Of a stretch of 64,000 nt of DNA, positions 39,701 to 49,644 are shown in pieces. Position numbers and translations under genes: made by a program. Under the pieces are notes generated by a model. That model worked only from the letters and a program-made list of their open reading frames with translations, had not been told where the DNA came from and ran no database searches. Each line of letters opens with the position of its first letter. Position 1 is the stretch's first letter. This stretch comes from UBA5109 sp965661005 (lineage in GTDB: Bacteria > Pseudomonadota > Gammaproteobacteria > Pseudomonadales > Pseudohongiellaceae): NCBI GenBank assembly GCA_965661005.1, contig CBFICB010000006.1, positions 124,001-188,000 of the forward strand, given 5' to 3'.

Positions 39701-41208
39701 AGTGGGCGAACTTTTTGAGATAAAACAGCTATCGGGGTGTCATCACCCATTGAGCCTGTACCTTCGGAAGCACTTTGAGCCAGAGGACGCATCACCTGAT
39801 CCATTTCCTCAAAGGTCACCTGGAACATTTTCATATGCTGGACGCGCTCATCAGGACACAATGGTTTCAATGCCGGGATGTGCTCTGCCAGAGTTGCCTC
39901 GACATAGAAAGATTTTTCTTTTACCCATTTTGCATAAGGCTGCTTCACCTTAAGATAATCACCCACATCATCTGTATGCAGAATTTCCCCTTTTTGAGTA
40001 TCTACCACTAAAATCTGACCAGGACCAACACGCCCCTTCGCAATAACATCCTCAGGTTTGTAACCATTCACTCCGATTTCAGATGCCGCCGTAATATATC
40101 CATTTTTAGTCATCACCCATCTGGAAGGACGCAAACCATTACTATCCAAGGCGCAAGCTGCAAATCGACCGTCCGTTAGCACTACACCCGCCGGACCATC
40201 CCAGGGTTCCATATGAAAAGAGTTATAGGTGTAAAAGCCACGCAGATCTTCGTCGAGGTCTTCCATGTTTTGCCAACTTGGCGGAATGATTAAACGAATT
40301 GCCTGATATAGATCCATTCCACTGGTTACCAATAACTCCAGCATATTATCCATTGAAGAAGAATCTGAACCGCTAGAATTTACCAAAGGTGCAATTTCTT
40401 CAATGTTGGGGATAGCAGCAGATTTAAATTTTGAAATTCTTGCTTTTGCCCAATTGCGGTTACCACGTATAGTATTTATCTCACCATTATGCGCCAGCAT
40501 TCTAAAGGGCTGAGCCAATGGCCATTTCGGTAAAGTATTCGTAGAAAAACGCTGATGGTAAGTACACATTGCCACTTCCAAACGTGGATCCTTCAGGTCC
40601 AGGTAAAAGTTAGGAAGATCAACCGGCATCATCAAGCCTTTATAGGAAAGCACACTCGTCGACAAAGAGCAGACATAAAAATCTTCATCTTCAACTAACT
40701 GATTCTCAGCCTTTCGCCTCGCGATGAAAAGCTTAACCGCTAACTGTTCTTTGCTAAGACCTTCAGCATTAATAAAAACTTGTTCAATATCAGGCATGCA
40801 ATCAAGAGCCATGCTACCGCAGGCTGAAGAATCATAAGGGACTTTGCGCCAGCCGATGAGATCAAGGCCCTGAGCAAGAATTTCCTGATCGAGAATATTA
40901 CGAGCAAAACTTGCTTTACTTTCCTCTTGGCTAAAGAACACCATGCCGATGCCATAGTTTTCAGATAGTTCAATATTGAACTGCTCCAGCGCGATAGCTC
41001 TCAGGAAAGCATCAGGTTTTTGCATTAATAGGCCGCAGCCGTCACCCGTCACACCATCTGCAGCTATTCCGCCACGGTGCGTCATACAGGTCAGTGAGTT
41101 AATAGCTGTTTGCAACAAGTCGTGGCTCGCTTGCCCTTCAATATGGGCAACCAAACCAAAGCCACAATTATCTCTGAACTCGCTGGGATTATATAACCCG
41201 GGTCTCAT
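36760..41208 (-). CDS. gltB: Glutamate synthase [NADPH] large (alpha) subunit
   Basis: 1482 aa. After a short propeptide the N-terminal nucleophile Cys15 ([15 protein letters not shown]) begins the glutaminase domain. The central domain and FMN-binding synthase domain follow ([40 protein letters not shown]) with the 3Fe-4S cysteines in CRYL-like form ([20 protein letters not shown]). The C-terminal GXGXG beta-helix domain is seen in repeats such as [23 protein letters not shown] 41208 with GAG upstream gives [15 protein letters not shown], the common proteobacterial start; a TTG six codons earlier is less likely. First gene of gltBD-hemE. Confidence 0.96.
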   Translation of the reverse strand: MRPGLYNPSEFRDNCGFGLVAHIEGQASHDLLQTAINSLTCMTHRGGIAADGVTGDGCGLLMQKPDAFLRAIALEQFNIELSENYGIGMVFFSQEESKASFARNILDQEILAQGLDLIGWRKVPYDSSACGSMALDCMPDIEQVFINAEGLSKEQLAVKLFIARRKAENQLVEDEDFYVCSLSTSVLSYKGLMMPVDLPNFYLDLKDPRLEVAMCTYHQRFSTNTLPKWPLAQPFRMLAHNGEINTIRGNRNWAKARISKFKSAAIPNIEEIAPLVNSSGSDSSSMDNMLELLVTSGMDLYQAIRLIIPPSWQNMEDLDEDLRGFYTYNSFHMEPWDGPAGVVLTDGRFAACALDSNGLRPSRWVMTKNGYITAASEIGVNGYKPEDVIAKGRVGPGQILVVDTQKGEILHTDDVGDYLKVKQPYAKWVKEKSFYVEATLAEHIPALKPLCPDERVQHMKMFQVTFEEMDQVMRPLAQSASEGTGSMGDDTPIAVLSQKVRPLYDYFRQQFAQVTNPPIDSLRETIVMSLETRMGRELNVFEETPEHANRVILTSPLLSPVKYYNLLHLKRPDYESAHFSLAYDPDIGLKQAIEELVKKTEQAVRDGKVLLFLSERMPQKGQLVINALLATAAIHHNLNEKGLRCDSNLIVETASARDSHQVACLIGYGATAVYPYMSYDTIEHMVAHNLIEMPLLKAHKNYRKGINKGLLKILSKMGISTISSYRGAELFEIVGLADEVTDLCFPESLSRIQGATFAHIQKDQQILAKEAWSARKGLQAGGLLKYIHGGEYHMINPDVVMTIQEAVKSGDFGKYRAFAQLVDNRPVSTLRDMLALREDLDSIDIDEVEPLENILKRFDSAGMSLGALSPEAHESLAQAMNRLGGRSNSGEGGEDIARYGTDKVSKIKQIASGRFGVTPHYLVNAEVLQIKIAQGAKPGEGGQLPGRKVNELIARLRYSVPGVTLISPPPHHDIYSIEDLAQLIFDLKQVNPEAMVSVKLVAGPGVGTIAAGVAKAYADFITISGHDGGTGASPLTSIRYAGNPWELGLSEVQQSLRANGLRGRIRLQADGGLKTGLDVIKAAILGAESFGFGTIPMVALGCKYLRICHLNNCATGVATQDDKLRAKHFIGEVEMVMNYFKFVAQDTRQWMARLGVSNLVDLIGRTDLFEIIEPETEKQANIDLSRLLHNDHIPADKDQFCTTLSNEPLDKGLLAEQMVKDMLPAIETKSGGIFNYEVQNFNRSIGARLSGEIAKRHGNDGMADAPLNIRLTGCVGQSFGVWNAGGLNMTLVGDANDYVGKGMAGGKLVIVPPAGSSFKSQDTSIIGNTCLYGGTGGKLFVSGRAGERFAVRNSGVHAVIEGAGDHCCEYMTGGMVTVLGSVGHNFGAGMTGGFAYVLDLEKNFVDKYNHELIEVHRIRQEGMEEYRNHLRGVIQEFVDETNSAWGQEILDNYVDYLRKFWLVIPKEANMKSLLDYIDVTSQ

Positions 41209-41315
41209 AACCAATTTCTCTAACAATTAATAACTAAGGTTTACATTTGAGGGCAGTTCAGCCCTATCATTCTTGGAGGGGAAACAGCCTCTTTTTTAAC
41301 GCCAAAGAGCCAGAC

Positions 41316-41344
41316 ATTTTACACAAGGCAAGGGTTTTCAGCAA
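41316..41344 (-). promoter_or_regulatory. Candidate promoter of gltBD-hemE
   Basis: On the minus strand TTGCTG (41339-41344), a 17-nt spacer and TAAAAT (41316-41321). The predicted start near 41309 leaves a ~100-nt leader that includes a short hairpin AGGGC-6 nt-GCCCT at 41250-41265. Confidence 0.4.
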
Positions 41345-41346
41345 TC

Positions 41347-41363
41347 TTGATTAATCTAATCAA
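41347..41363 (-). promoter_or_regulatory. Palindromic operator upstream of the gltB promoter
   Basis: TTGATTA-ATC-TAATCAA, a perfect 7-bp inverted repeat, 2 bp upstream of the -35 and centred near -46 from the predicted start: an activator-like position. The spacing is wrong for FNR (needs N4). The cognate regulator is unknown. Confidence 0.4.
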
Positions 41364-41392
41364 AGCGGTTTGAAACAGACGACCTTTTTAGC

Positions 41393-42496
41393 TTAGCTAG
41401 CTTCGCCCAACTTACTGCCAGACTGAAGGGTCTGTTCTAGAAGTGAAGATTCTATATTAGATGAAATTAAGGCTTTACCAATCTTCTCAAGCAATATGAA
41501 GCGCATTGAACCTTGTATATTCTTTTTGTCTCTGCTCATCAAAGACAAATACTCAGAGCTTGTTATGGAGTCTGGAGGAACAACGGGTAATTTAGCTGCT
41601 TTAAGGAGTTTTTTAATTCGAGCCACATCTTCAGGTGCAATGTTTCCTATACGCCAGGATAAGTCAGCAGCCATAAGCATGCCTGTTGCAACTGCCTCAC
41701 CATGTAACCAATTGCCATAACCCATAGCTGTCTCAATGGCATGGCCAAAAGTATGTCCCAGATTCAGTATTGCTCTTATTCCAGCTTCTTTTTCATCAGC
41801 TGCTACAATCACTGCTTTTTCTTCGCAACTGGTTTTAATAGCCTGCATCAGGCTAGCCTCATTACGATTTATCAACTTTTCGATATTCGCTTCCAGCCAA
41901 TTGAAAAATTCCAGATTGTTAATCAAGCCATATTTAATAACCTCGGCAAGACCCGCTGATAACTCTCTGTCAGGCAGCGTGTTTAAAGTATTCGTATCAG
42001 CAAGCACACATTGGGGTTGATAAAATGCGCCAACCATATTTTTACCCAAGGGGCGGTTAACACCAGTCTTACCACCGACGGAAGAATCAACTTGTGATAA
42101 CAAGGTTGTCGGTACCTGAATAAAATTGACGCCACGAAGATAAGTAGCCGCAGCAAAACCTGCCATATCGCCGGCCACCCCGCCACCAAGAGCAATTAGT
42201 GTTACATTCCTGTCCAGTCGACTGGATAATAATGCGTCATAAATCTCAGCTATATTATCCAGAGTCTTCTCAGACTCTCCATCTGGCAAAATGAATTCAC
42301 TTAATTGATAGCCTGATAAAAGCGCTTTAAGTTTCTCTAGATACAATGGAGCCACAACATCATTAGTGATGATGCAAACTTGGGTGCCATTAATGTGAGG
42401 TGCAAGTAATTGGCGGTCGGATAACAACCCCGAACCTATATAGATGGGGTAAGATCGGTCACCCAAATCAACATTAACGCTTATAGGATTAGGCAT
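41393..42496 (-). CDS. aroB: 3-dehydroquinate synthase
   Basis: Second step of the shikimate pathway: DAHP to 3-dehydroquinate, NAD- and metal-dependent. 367 aa. [20 protein letters not shown] near residue 71, the NAD glycine loop [19 protein letters not shown] near 105, [20 protein letters not shown], and metal ligands in [11 protein letters not shown] and GEAV. Overlaps aroK by 8 nt. The damX-like gene that often follows aroB is absent; gltB comes next. Confidence 0.96.
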   Translation of the reverse strand: MPNPISVNVDLGDRSYPIYIGSGLLSDRQLLAPHINGTQVCIITNDVVAPLYLEKLKALLSGYQLSEFILPDGESEKTLDNIAEIYDALLSSRLDRNVTLIALGGGVAGDMAGFAAATYLRGVNFIQVPTTLLSQVDSSVGGKTGVNRPLGKNMVGAFYQPQCVLADTNTLNTLPDRELSAGLAEVIKYGLINNLEFFNWLEANIEKLINRNEASLMQAIKTSCEEKAVIVAADEKEAGIRAILNLGHTFGHAIETAMGYGNWLHGEAVATGMLMAADLSWRIGNIAPEDVARIKKLLKAAKLPVVPPDSITSSEYLSLMSRDKKNIQGSMRFILLEKIGKALISSNIESSLLEQTLQSGSKLGEAS

Positions 42497-43040
42497 AATG
42501 GTCAGAATTACTATTAGAGCTTCCCAGAATATATTGAGTTAATTCCGTGCAAACAGCTTTAGCACTTCTTCGGCTTGTCATAACCATATGATCAGCAATT
42601 TCGCGATACAAAGGTTCACGTTGTTCCATTAAATCCCGTAATTTCGTTTCTGGATCATCAACATTTTGTAATAAGGGACGTTTTTGATCTTTACGGATAC
42701 GTTCCATCTGTTGATTTATTGTTGTCATCAAATAGATCACTGTCCCTCGACTATGCAGGAAGCGACGATTTTGTTCAGAGAGTACTACTCCACCACCCGT
42801 AGCAAGCACAATTTTATTTTTAGCACTAAGCTCTTCAATCACTTTTTCTTCACGCTTACGAAAACCCTCTTCACCTTCCATATCAAAAATCCAGGCAATA
42901 TCTGCACCGGTACGATTTTCGATTTCATGGTCAGAATCATAAAAATCGAGTTTTAATTCTTGCGCTAGCAATTTGCCAATGGTTGTTTTACCCGCACCCA
43001 TTGGCCCAATTAGAAAAATATTATCTACAGAATTTTTCAT
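42489..43040 (-). CDS. aroK: Shikimate kinase
   Basis: ATP-dependent 3-phosphorylation of shikimate. 183 aa. P-loop [15 protein letters not shown] at ~12-26, shikimate-binding [11 protein letters not shown], Arg in [15 protein letters not shown] near 80, and lid region [21 protein letters not shown]. The gene starts 12 nt after the truncated pilM, where pilQ would normally end. Confidence 0.95.
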   Translation of the reverse strand: MKNSVDNIFLIGPMGAGKTTIGKLLAQELKLDFYDSDHEIENRTGADIAWIFDMEGEEGFRKREEKVIEELSAKNKIVLATGGGVVLSEQNRRFLHSRGTVIYLMTTINQQMERIRKDQKRPLLQNVDDPETKLRDLMEQREPLYREIADHMVMTSRRSAKAVCTELTQYILGSSNSNSDHYA

Positions 43041-43052
43041 TAAGCGATATGC

Positions 43053-43922
43053 TTAAGCTGGAAGCACAATATTATATTGGCTGGATGAAAAGAAAAATTG
43101 TAATGCCCGACTAATTTGTTCTGTTATCTCTTCTCTAAAAGGTGATAAAACTTCTTCCTCATAGCCATCCGGTAGAGTTTTTTCTTTGATAGCTTCTTCA
43201 ACCTCATTGGGTTGCATGCCATAGCGCATTTGCACTTCGCTATTTGACTGGGCTCCACCAAATATCTGCTCTCTGGTGTAAATCGAAACACCATCGTTAA
43301 GAATATATAAGGTCGTCATTGTTGCGCCAATATCAACAATAGCGACTAATTTTGCTTTTGGTAAATTCATTTGCTGTTGCAACAATTTATAGGCACGCTC
43401 CATTGCATAAGCTTCTATATCAACCACCTTCGCTGTAAAACCGCCAAACTCCAGTGCAGCAACACGTAAATCGACATTTTCTTTTTTACATGCCGCCAAC
43501 AAAACTTCGACCATATCTTCATGCTTTGCAGAAAGGCCCTGTCGTTCAAAGTCAATTGCGACTTCATCTAGCGGGTAAGGAATATATTGATCGGCCTCTA
43601 TGACAATTTGATTTTCCATTTCCTCATCACTCAAAGAGGCATTCATTTCAATTGTTTTCGTAATCACAGCAGAGCCGGCAACCGCTACCGCAGCTTCTTT
43701 AGTTTTGGTTTTCAATACGGCAGACATCTTGACAATAACATCCCCCAGTGCTTCCAATTCATTGATATTCTTTTCTACAACAGCATTCTCTGGCAGCGGT
43801 CGAGCTACATAGTTCTCTACTTTATATTTATTACCTGACTTGCTCAATTCAATAAGTTTGATGGAGCTGGAACTAATATCCACTCCATGCAGAGCTGTAT
43901 TTTTTTTACTAAAAATACTCAC
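43053..43922 (-). CDS. pilM: Type IV pilus assembly protein PilM, C-terminally truncated
   Basis: Actin-like ATPase that forms the inner-membrane pilus platform with PilN, PilO and PilP. The first ~284 residues follow the family: LHGVDISSSSIKLIELSKSG near 12, AVAGSAVITKTIEMNASLSD, EADQYIPYPLDEVAIDF, VAIVDIGATMTTLYILNDG and the ending ALQFFFSSSQYN. In usual PilM (~354 aa) that motif is followed by ~65 residues with a second glycine-rich ATP-binding loop. Here five unrelated residues (IVLPA) and a stop follow, and aroK begins 12 nt later, so pilM's end and pilNOPQ are missing. It starts at GTG 43922 with GGAGA upstream. Probably non-functional: a deletion remnant. Confidence 0.85.
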   Translation of the reverse strand: MSIFSKKNTALHGVDISSSSIKLIELSKSGNKYKVENYVARPLPENAVVEKNINELEALGDVIVKMSAVLKTKTKEAAVAVAGSAVITKTIEMNASLSDEEMENQIVIEADQYIPYPLDEVAIDFERQGLSAKHEDMVEVLLAACKKENVDLRVAALEFGGFTAKVVDIEAYAMERAYKLLQQQMNLPKAKLVAIVDIGATMTTLYILNDGVSIYTREQIFGGAQSNSEVQMRYGMQPNEVEEAIKEKTLPDGYEEEVLSPFREEITEQISRALQFFFSSSQYNIVLPA

Positions 43923-44395
43923 AAACCCACTCTCCTTAACCTATTTACGCCCACTTAAATGAGCCCGGATCAGTCAAATAACCTTAAAATCAACCAGAAA
44001 TTCTATACACGCACTATTCCATTAAGAGAATATAGACTCTCACAAACCAGCACGTTACTTAATTTAATCATGAATTTCAAATAATTAAGTCTTTTTTCAA
44101 CAAATTACTTTAATTTGCTAGCTGCATCACATTCTTTATAATCTTGAGTCATTTTTTTGAGTTATCATAATTTTCATATATTTCTACAATGAATTGTCCG
44201 TGTATGAGTAAAGAATCACACTTATTGATAAAAAACGTATAAAATCATGACTTACGGTGCGTTAGAATTTACGACATAGAGATTAAAGCTTTCTCTTTTT
44301 ATCTTGATACATTTATAAGCATTGTTTCTGTAGTTAGTGTCTTGTGTTTCAGCTTATTGTAAGCGCTATGAGAGAAATGCTATGAGAAAAGTACT
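43923..44395. other. Divergent intergenic region pilM / mrcA
   Basis: 473 AT-rich bases without a gene. TATAAA at 44238-44243 is the best -10-like element toward mrcA, but no adequate -35 precedes it. No strong hairpin or repeat was recognised. Confidence 0.5.
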
Positions 44396-46774
44396 ATGGG
44401 CCTAGTACGAAAAACTATCAACCTCCTTCTCTGGTGCTGCTTATTTGGTGGCCTGGGGATAGTCATGATTTCTGCTAGCGCCTATCTATATTTATCACCA
44501 AAATTACCACCTGCAGAAGATTATCGTAATGTCCGACTGGTCAATCCTTTACGCGTATTCACTGCAGATAATAAATTAATAGCCGAATTTGGTGAAGTTA
44601 GACGTGACCCGATTAAATATAGTGAAATTCCTCCACTTCTGGTTAACGCATTAATAGCAAGTGAAGACACTCGTTTCTATGAACATAATGGCGTTGATTT
44701 AAAAGCTTTAGCGCGCTCCGTACTAGGTATATTAAGTGGCAATCCCAGTGGTGGCGGAAGTACGCTGACCATGCAGCTCGCAAAAAACATTTCTTTTGAG
44801 GGGGAGAGCCCATATTCAAGGAAATTCAAAGAAATATTGCTGGCTTTGAAAATCGAAAGAGAACTCAATAAAGATGAAATTCTGGAGCTTTATCTTAATC
44901 GAATCTTTTTTGGAATTTCGGCCTATGGTGTTTCAGCTGCCTCTAGCCAGTTTTACAACAAAACGCCAAACGAATTAAGCCTAGCTGAAATGGCTATGCT
45001 AGTCGCAATTTTGCCTGCTCCTAATACCATAAATCCACTACGCTCTGGGCAACGAGCGCTAACCTATCGCAGCCGCGTTTTACGAAGAATGCTTGAACTT
45101 AACATGATTTCCCAAAACCAGTTCGATGAAGCCAATAATGCTCCCTTGACAGCGCAAAGATATGGAGTAGAAATCGAAGTGGATGCCCCTTATATCGCTG
45201 AGATGGTCAGACTGGAGATGCAGGCTCGCTATGGTGATCTAGCCATAACTGATGGTTTCGAGGTTTATACAACTATAAACAGTGAAACTCAGGCTCTGGC
45301 TAATAAGGCTCTCACTGACGGTTTGGAAAATTACGATAGAAATCATGGCTATCGTGGCCCCGAAAATCAGATGCGACCCAATAATAGTAGCAACGATATC
45401 GATATGTGGCTGTCTATTTTAGCCAGAACCCCAACACTAGCGGATCAGCAGCCAGCATTCGTTCAGCGAATTAGTGAACGATCAATTCTGGCACTTTTGA
45501 AGTCAGGCGAGAGTATAACCATCGAATGGGACGGTATTCGATGGGCCAAGCGGTTTATTAATAATAGCACCTGGACTTCCAGTCCCAGAACAGCAAGAGA
45601 GGTCGCAGAAGTTGGTGACTTAATCAGGGTCAGTAAAAATGATGAAGGGCGCTGGATGCTTAGCCAAATTCCTGGTGTCAATGGCGCTTTGGTATCCATT
45701 AACCCTAATAATGGCGCCATCATGGCCCTTACTGGCGGTTACGATTTTTATCAAAGCAATTTCAATCGGGTGACTCAAGCAAGACGCCAACCCGGATCCA
45801 ATTTTAAACCTTTTTTATATGCTGCAGCTCTCGAAAATGGTTATACAGCAGCTAGCCTGATTAATGATGCTCCGCTGGATCGAAGTGATTATAGACCAGA
45901 GAATTTTAATGGCGATTTTCTTGGCCCGATTTCTTTGAAGTATGCACTAACTAACTCTAAAAACCTCGTTTCACTGAGACTCTATGATGCACTTGGTGAC
46001 AATGTGGTTCTGCCCTATATTAGTCGATTTGGTTTTACCGAAAGCGAATTCCCCCGCAATGACCTTACTGTAGCGATAGGCTCTCACGCAGTAACCCCTA
46101 TGGAGATAGCCACTGGCTATACTGTCTTTGCAAACGGAGGTTATCAAGTTGAACCCTATTTGATTCAGAGAATAGATAACTTTAATGATGGCAATGTCTA
46201 CCTTGCAGAGCCTGCAAGTATTTGTCCGGTATGTGAAGAGAATTTTGACCCTGAGAATCCCCAGCTAAGTTCTGCCTATCCTGCCCCTCGCGTCATTGAT
46301 GAAGATGTTGCCTACATCATGAATACTATGCTGCGTTCTGTAGTAACTAACGGTAGTGGCCGACGTATTAATCGCGAAATCGGGCGGTCAGACCTTGCCG
46401 GTAAAACTGGAACAACTAACGATAATTTTGACCTTTGGTTTTCCGGATTTAATGCTGACATGGTCACAACTGTTTATGTTGGGTTTGATAATCCCCAAAC
46501 ATTAGGGCGAGACGAACAAGCAGCCACAGTTGCTGTACCTATTTGGATTGACTTCATGGAAGATGCTCTGGCTGATATGCCTATAAACTCTATGGCTCAA
46601 CCTGACGGTATCGTCACCGTCAGAATTAACCCCGAAACAGGATTCAGAGCACAGCCAAACGAAGAAGGTGCTATTTTTGAGGTATTCAGGGAAGAGTACC
46701 AACCAATCGAGGCCAATGATGTAAATACATTAAATGGCCCCGACAATCTGGATGATGCCGACGAACTTTTCTAA
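44396..46774 (+). CDS. mrcA: Penicillin-binding protein 1A (glycosyltransferase/transpeptidase)
   Basis: Bifunctional class A PBP that polymerises and cross-links peptidoglycan; inner-membrane anchored, periplasmic catalysis. 792 aa. TM anchor ~8-30; GT51 domain with EDTRFYEHNGVD near residue 90, GGGSTLTMQLAKN and ELYLNRIFFG; an OB-like insert; transpeptidase domain with SXXK in GSNFKPFLYAAALENG near 465, SxN (TNSKN) and KTGTTNDNFDLWF near 665. The position beside pilM matches the Pseudomonas ponA locus. ATG 44396 is used; ATGs just upstream are out of frame. Confidence 0.95.
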   Translation: MGLVRKTINLLLWCCLFGGLGIVMISASAYLYLSPKLPPAEDYRNVRLVNPLRVFTADNKLIAEFGEVRRDPIKYSEIPPLLVNALIASEDTRFYEHNGVDLKALARSVLGILSGNPSGGGSTLTMQLAKNISFEGESPYSRKFKEILLALKIERELNKDEILELYLNRIFFGISAYGVSAASSQFYNKTPNELSLAEMAMLVAILPAPNTINPLRSGQRALTYRSRVLRRMLELNMISQNQFDEANNAPLTAQRYGVEIEVDAPYIAEMVRLEMQARYGDLAITDGFEVYTTINSETQALANKALTDGLENYDRNHGYRGPENQMRPNNSSNDIDMWLSILARTPTLADQQPAFVQRISERSILALLKSGESITIEWDGIRWAKRFINNSTWTSSPRTAREVAEVGDLIRVSKNDEGRWMLSQIPGVNGALVSINPNNGAIMALTGGYDFYQSNFNRVTQARRQPGSNFKPFLYAAALENGYTAASLINDAPLDRSDYRPENFNGDFLGPISLKYALTNSKNLVSLRLYDALGDNVVLPYISRFGFTESEFPRNDLTVAIGSHAVTPMEIATGYTVFANGGYQVEPYLIQRIDNFNDGNVYLAEPASICPVCEENFDPENPQLSSAYPAPRVIDEDVAYIMNTMLRSVVTNGSGRRINREIGRSDLAGKTGTTNDNFDLWFSGFNADMVTTVYVGFDNPQTLGRDEQAATVAVPIWIDFMEDALADMPINSMAQPDGIVTVRINPETGFRAQPNEEGAIFEVFREEYQPIEANDVNTLNGPDNLDDADELF

Positions 46775-46842
46775 GTCCTCACTTCACTTTAAAGCAGTTT
46801 CGCCAGCTAACCGGCGCTAAAAGTAAACGCCAATCAAATATC

Positions 46843-47052
46843 TTATAGTTTACGGTTACTAAAACGTTTCTTATAACGATCAACACGACCGCCAGTATCA
46901 ACAATTTTTTGTTTCCCTGTATAAAAAGGGTGACATTGGGAACAAACATCAATACGTAAATCGCCCGCTAAAGTAGAGCGTGTCTTGATAACATTGCCGC
47001 AACCACAGGTTGCTACCATATCTTCATATTTAGGATGAATTTCTGCTTTCAT
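46843..47052 (-). CDS. rpmE: 50S ribosomal protein L31
   Basis: Ribosomal protein bL31, part of an intersubunit bridge. 69 aa: [12 protein letters not shown], then the Zn-type cysteines CGCG (residues ~16-19) and [13 protein letters not shown], so this is the zinc-containing (C+) form. ATG 47052 is the conserved start. A leader hairpin lies 25 nt upstream (47078-47096). Confidence 0.97.
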   Translation of the reverse strand: MKAEIHPKYEDMVATCGCGNVIKTRSTLAGDLRIDVCSQCHPFYTGKQKIVDTGGRVDRYKKRFSNRKL

Positions 47053-47077
47053 GAAAGACCTCAAACTGAATATCGCC

Positions 47078-47096
47078 ACCTGATTTTTTAACAGGT
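47078..47096 (-). promoter_or_regulatory. Hairpin in the rpmE leader
   Basis: ACCTG - 9 nt A/T loop - CAGGT, about 25 nt before the rpmE ATG. L31 of E. coli is known to repress its own mRNA through the leader; whether this hairpin serves that role is inference. Confidence 0.35.
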
Positions 47097-47179
47097 ACCA
47101 TATTCTTGTATTAAAAAAAGAGCGCGAATTCTAGCAGAGTAGCGCTATTTAGCAAGAACTGGTTTTCAACTGGCTTAAA

Positions 47180-47470
47180 TTACTGCAGGTAAGCTCTATG
47201 GTTTTCCACAACTTCTGCAAATATCATCTTGAAAAGGCTTAATACAAACTCTGGATTAAGAGACTTCTCTTCGGCACGCGACATGAGATCAATAAGTTTT
47301 TGTTGTTCGCGGGCCTCATCGACAGAGTCCAGTCCTTGATCAGCTTTTAACTTCCCGACTTTAGCTGTTACTTCAAAACGCCTAGCCAAAATTGATAAAA
47401 GCTCATCATCTAGGGTATCTATTTGATTACGTAAGCTTAATAATTCATCAGGCATAGACTTCGTTTGCAT
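47180..47470 (-). CDS. Chorismate mutase, AroQ type (monofunctional)
   Basis: Rearranges chorismate to prephenate on the way to Phe and Tyr. 96 aa, a single chorismate mutase II domain: LLSLRNQIDTLDDELLSILA with the catalytic Arg near residue 14, RRFEVTAKVGKLKADQGLDS with the Arg/Lys pair, and REQQKLIDLMSRAEE. No fused prephenate dehydratase or dehydrogenase domain. It lies between rpmE and priA, where malic-enzyme genes occur in Pseudomonas. No signal peptide, so cytoplasmic. Confidence 0.85.
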   Translation of the reverse strand: MQTKSMPDELLSLRNQIDTLDDELLSILARRFEVTAKVGKLKADQGLDSVDEAREQQKLIDLMSRAEEKSLNPEFVLSLFKMIFAEVVENHRAYLQ

Positions 47471-47512
47471 GGTAACCTTCCAACTGTTTAATAGCTTAAA
47501 GTTTTAATTCCA

Positions 47513-49558
47513 GTGAGTATAAACCAAGGTAGTAATACGCTCCATTCCTCTAAGGTTAATTCCGTTATAAAGGTTGTTGTAAATACACCTTTAAGACGGA
47601 GCTTTGACTATTTACCACCAGAAAATCCAAATTCCCACTTAATAGCAGGTTTAAGAGTAAGAGTGCCTTTTGGCAAACGTGAACTCATTGGGCTGATTAT
47701 CGACAGCTCTGCGGAAAGTGATTTCGACCTCAGTGATCTAAAGAGAATCATTGAGGTAATTGATAAAGAGCCTATTTTCGACACATCAATGATGAAGCTT
47801 TTTAAGTGGGCGGCTTCCTATTATCACTATCCTTTGGGTCAGGTTATTCACAATGCAATGCCAGCACATATTCGACAGGGAAAAGAATTAAAACAAGTGA
47901 GTGACAATCAAGCTGGTCAAGAAAGCATAATAAAAACCTTAACTACCGAGCTCGTCTTGAACAAACAGCAAAAACAGGCGAAAGATTCTATTCTAAAGCA
48001 GGGTAACAATTTCCATTGTTTTTTATTGGAAGGTGTTACTGGTAGTGGGAAAACCGAAGTCTACATGCAGCTTATTGCAGAAAAAATCCGTTTAGGATTA
48101 CAAGTCATCCTGTTAGTTCCAGAAATCAGCTTGACCCCCCAAACGATTCAGTATTTCAAAGGTCGCTTTGCAGATAACATCGTTGCCATTCACTCAGGCT
48201 TAACTGACAAACAGCGTTTCAATGCATGGTCGAATGCCCGTCTAGGTGATGCAGACATTATTATTGGAACTCGCTCGGCAATTTTCACTCCTCTTCTACG
48301 TCCTGGTTTAATTATTATTGATGAAGAACACGATGCCTCATATAAACAACAAGAGGGTTTTCGTTACTCAGCCCGTGATCTTGCAATTTATAGGGCACAA
48401 TTATCTGATATTCCTATAATTTTAGGCTCTGCCACGCCAAGCCTAGAAAGCCTTCATAACGCATTGCGTAATCGCTATTCTCTTTTGTCACTTGAATCAA
48501 GGGCAGCAAAAGCCAGCGCACCAACATTCAAATGCATTGATTTGAGAGGGCAAACGCTAAGCGAAGGATTCTCTGAATCTCTTCTTGTATCCATTAACAA
48601 ACATTTACAAAAAAATAAGCAAGTTTTAATCTTCTTAAATCGAAGAGGCTACGCACCTCTTCTGCAGTGTCATGATTGTGGCTGGACAGCAAGCTGTACG
48701 AGGTGTGACAGCAGTTACACCCTGCATAGGAATAGTCCTGAATTACGTTGCCATCGTTGCGAATCACAACGAAAAATTATACATGTCTGCCCCTCTTGCA
48801 AGAGTAGCGCCTTACTAGCGATTGGCTTAGGAACAGAACGCACAGAACAAAAACTGGAGGAATACTTCCCCGACGTGCCAATTTTCAGGATTGACCGCGA
48901 TACCACCCGTAACCGTAGCAAATTAGAAAATACCATTTCTGAAATTAATAAAGGGCAGCAGGCCATTTTAGTTGGCACCCAAATGCTAGCCAAAGGCCAT
49001 CATTTTCCAGAGGTCACTTTAGTAGCCGTGCTGGATGCTGATGCTGGCTTATTCAGTTCTGATTTTCGTGGCCAGGAATTTATGGGGCAGTTATTAATTC
49101 AGGTGGCTGGTCGTTCCGGACGCGGGCAAAATGCCGGAGAAGTTCTTATACAAACACATAACAGTACACATCCAACCTTAAATACCCTTATAAATGATGG
49201 ATATAAACAATACTCAAGAACACTGCTAGAGCAAAGAGACATGGCTAATTTACCGCCTTTTTCTTACCAAGCATTGATTCGCGCCGAAGCCACAAAGATT
49301 ACTCTTCCAATGGAATTTCTATCAGAAGTAAAAAATATCACTAAACATAAATTAACCAGCTCTTCAGTCACACTTGGCCCCTTACCCGCGCCTATGGAAA
49401 AAAGAGCAGGACGTTTTCGATTTCAGTTACTACTGCAATCTTCAAGCAGAACAGAGTTGCATACACTTTTGAATCACCTGATTCCCGCCTATGAAAGTTT
49501 ACCATTAAGCCGTAAGGTGCGGTGGTCGATAGATATTGACCCTCTCGATTTCAGTTAG
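47513..49558 (+). CDS. priA: Primosomal protein N' (replication restart helicase PriA)
   Basis: 3'-5' DNA helicase that reloads the replisome at stalled forks. 681 aa, somewhat short for the family (~730). The DNA-binding N-terminus contains PLRRSFDYLPP; Walker A GVTGSGKTEVYMQLI near residue 181; DEEHD box; and paired zinc cysteines CHDCGWTASCTRCDS and CHRCESQ with CPSCKS near 385-430. It ends DIDPLDFS. Start GTG 47513 is the longest option. argS, which often follows priA, is absent. Confidence 0.94.
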   Translation: MSINQGSNTLHSSKVNSVIKVVVNTPLRRSFDYLPPENPNSHLIAGLRVRVPFGKRELIGLIIDSSAESDFDLSDLKRIIEVIDKEPIFDTSMMKLFKWAASYYHYPLGQVIHNAMPAHIRQGKELKQVSDNQAGQESIIKTLTTELVLNKQQKQAKDSILKQGNNFHCFLLEGVTGSGKTEVYMQLIAEKIRLGLQVILLVPEISLTPQTIQYFKGRFADNIVAIHSGLTDKQRFNAWSNARLGDADIIIGTRSAIFTPLLRPGLIIIDEEHDASYKQQEGFRYSARDLAIYRAQLSDIPIILGSATPSLESLHNALRNRYSLLSLESRAAKASAPTFKCIDLRGQTLSEGFSESLLVSINKHLQKNKQVLIFLNRRGYAPLLQCHDCGWTASCTRCDSSYTLHRNSPELRCHRCESQRKIIHVCPSCKSSALLAIGLGTERTEQKLEEYFPDVPIFRIDRDTTRNRSKLENTISEINKGQQAILVGTQMLAKGHHFPEVTLVAVLDADAGLFSSDFRGQEFMGQLLIQVAGRSGRGQNAGEVLIQTHNSTHPTLNTLINDGYKQYSRTLLEQRDMANLPPFSYQALIRAEATKITLPMEFLSEVKNITKHKLTSSSVTLGPLPAPMEKRAGRFRFQLLLQSSSRTELHTLLNHLIPAYESLPLSRKVRWSIDIDPLDFS

Positions 49559-49644
49559 GCTATACTAGACCTTGTGTCCAGCTACCAATACTGAAGTAAT
49601 TTCGGGATAATATAGATCTGTCCAGTTTGAGATACTAATACCCA

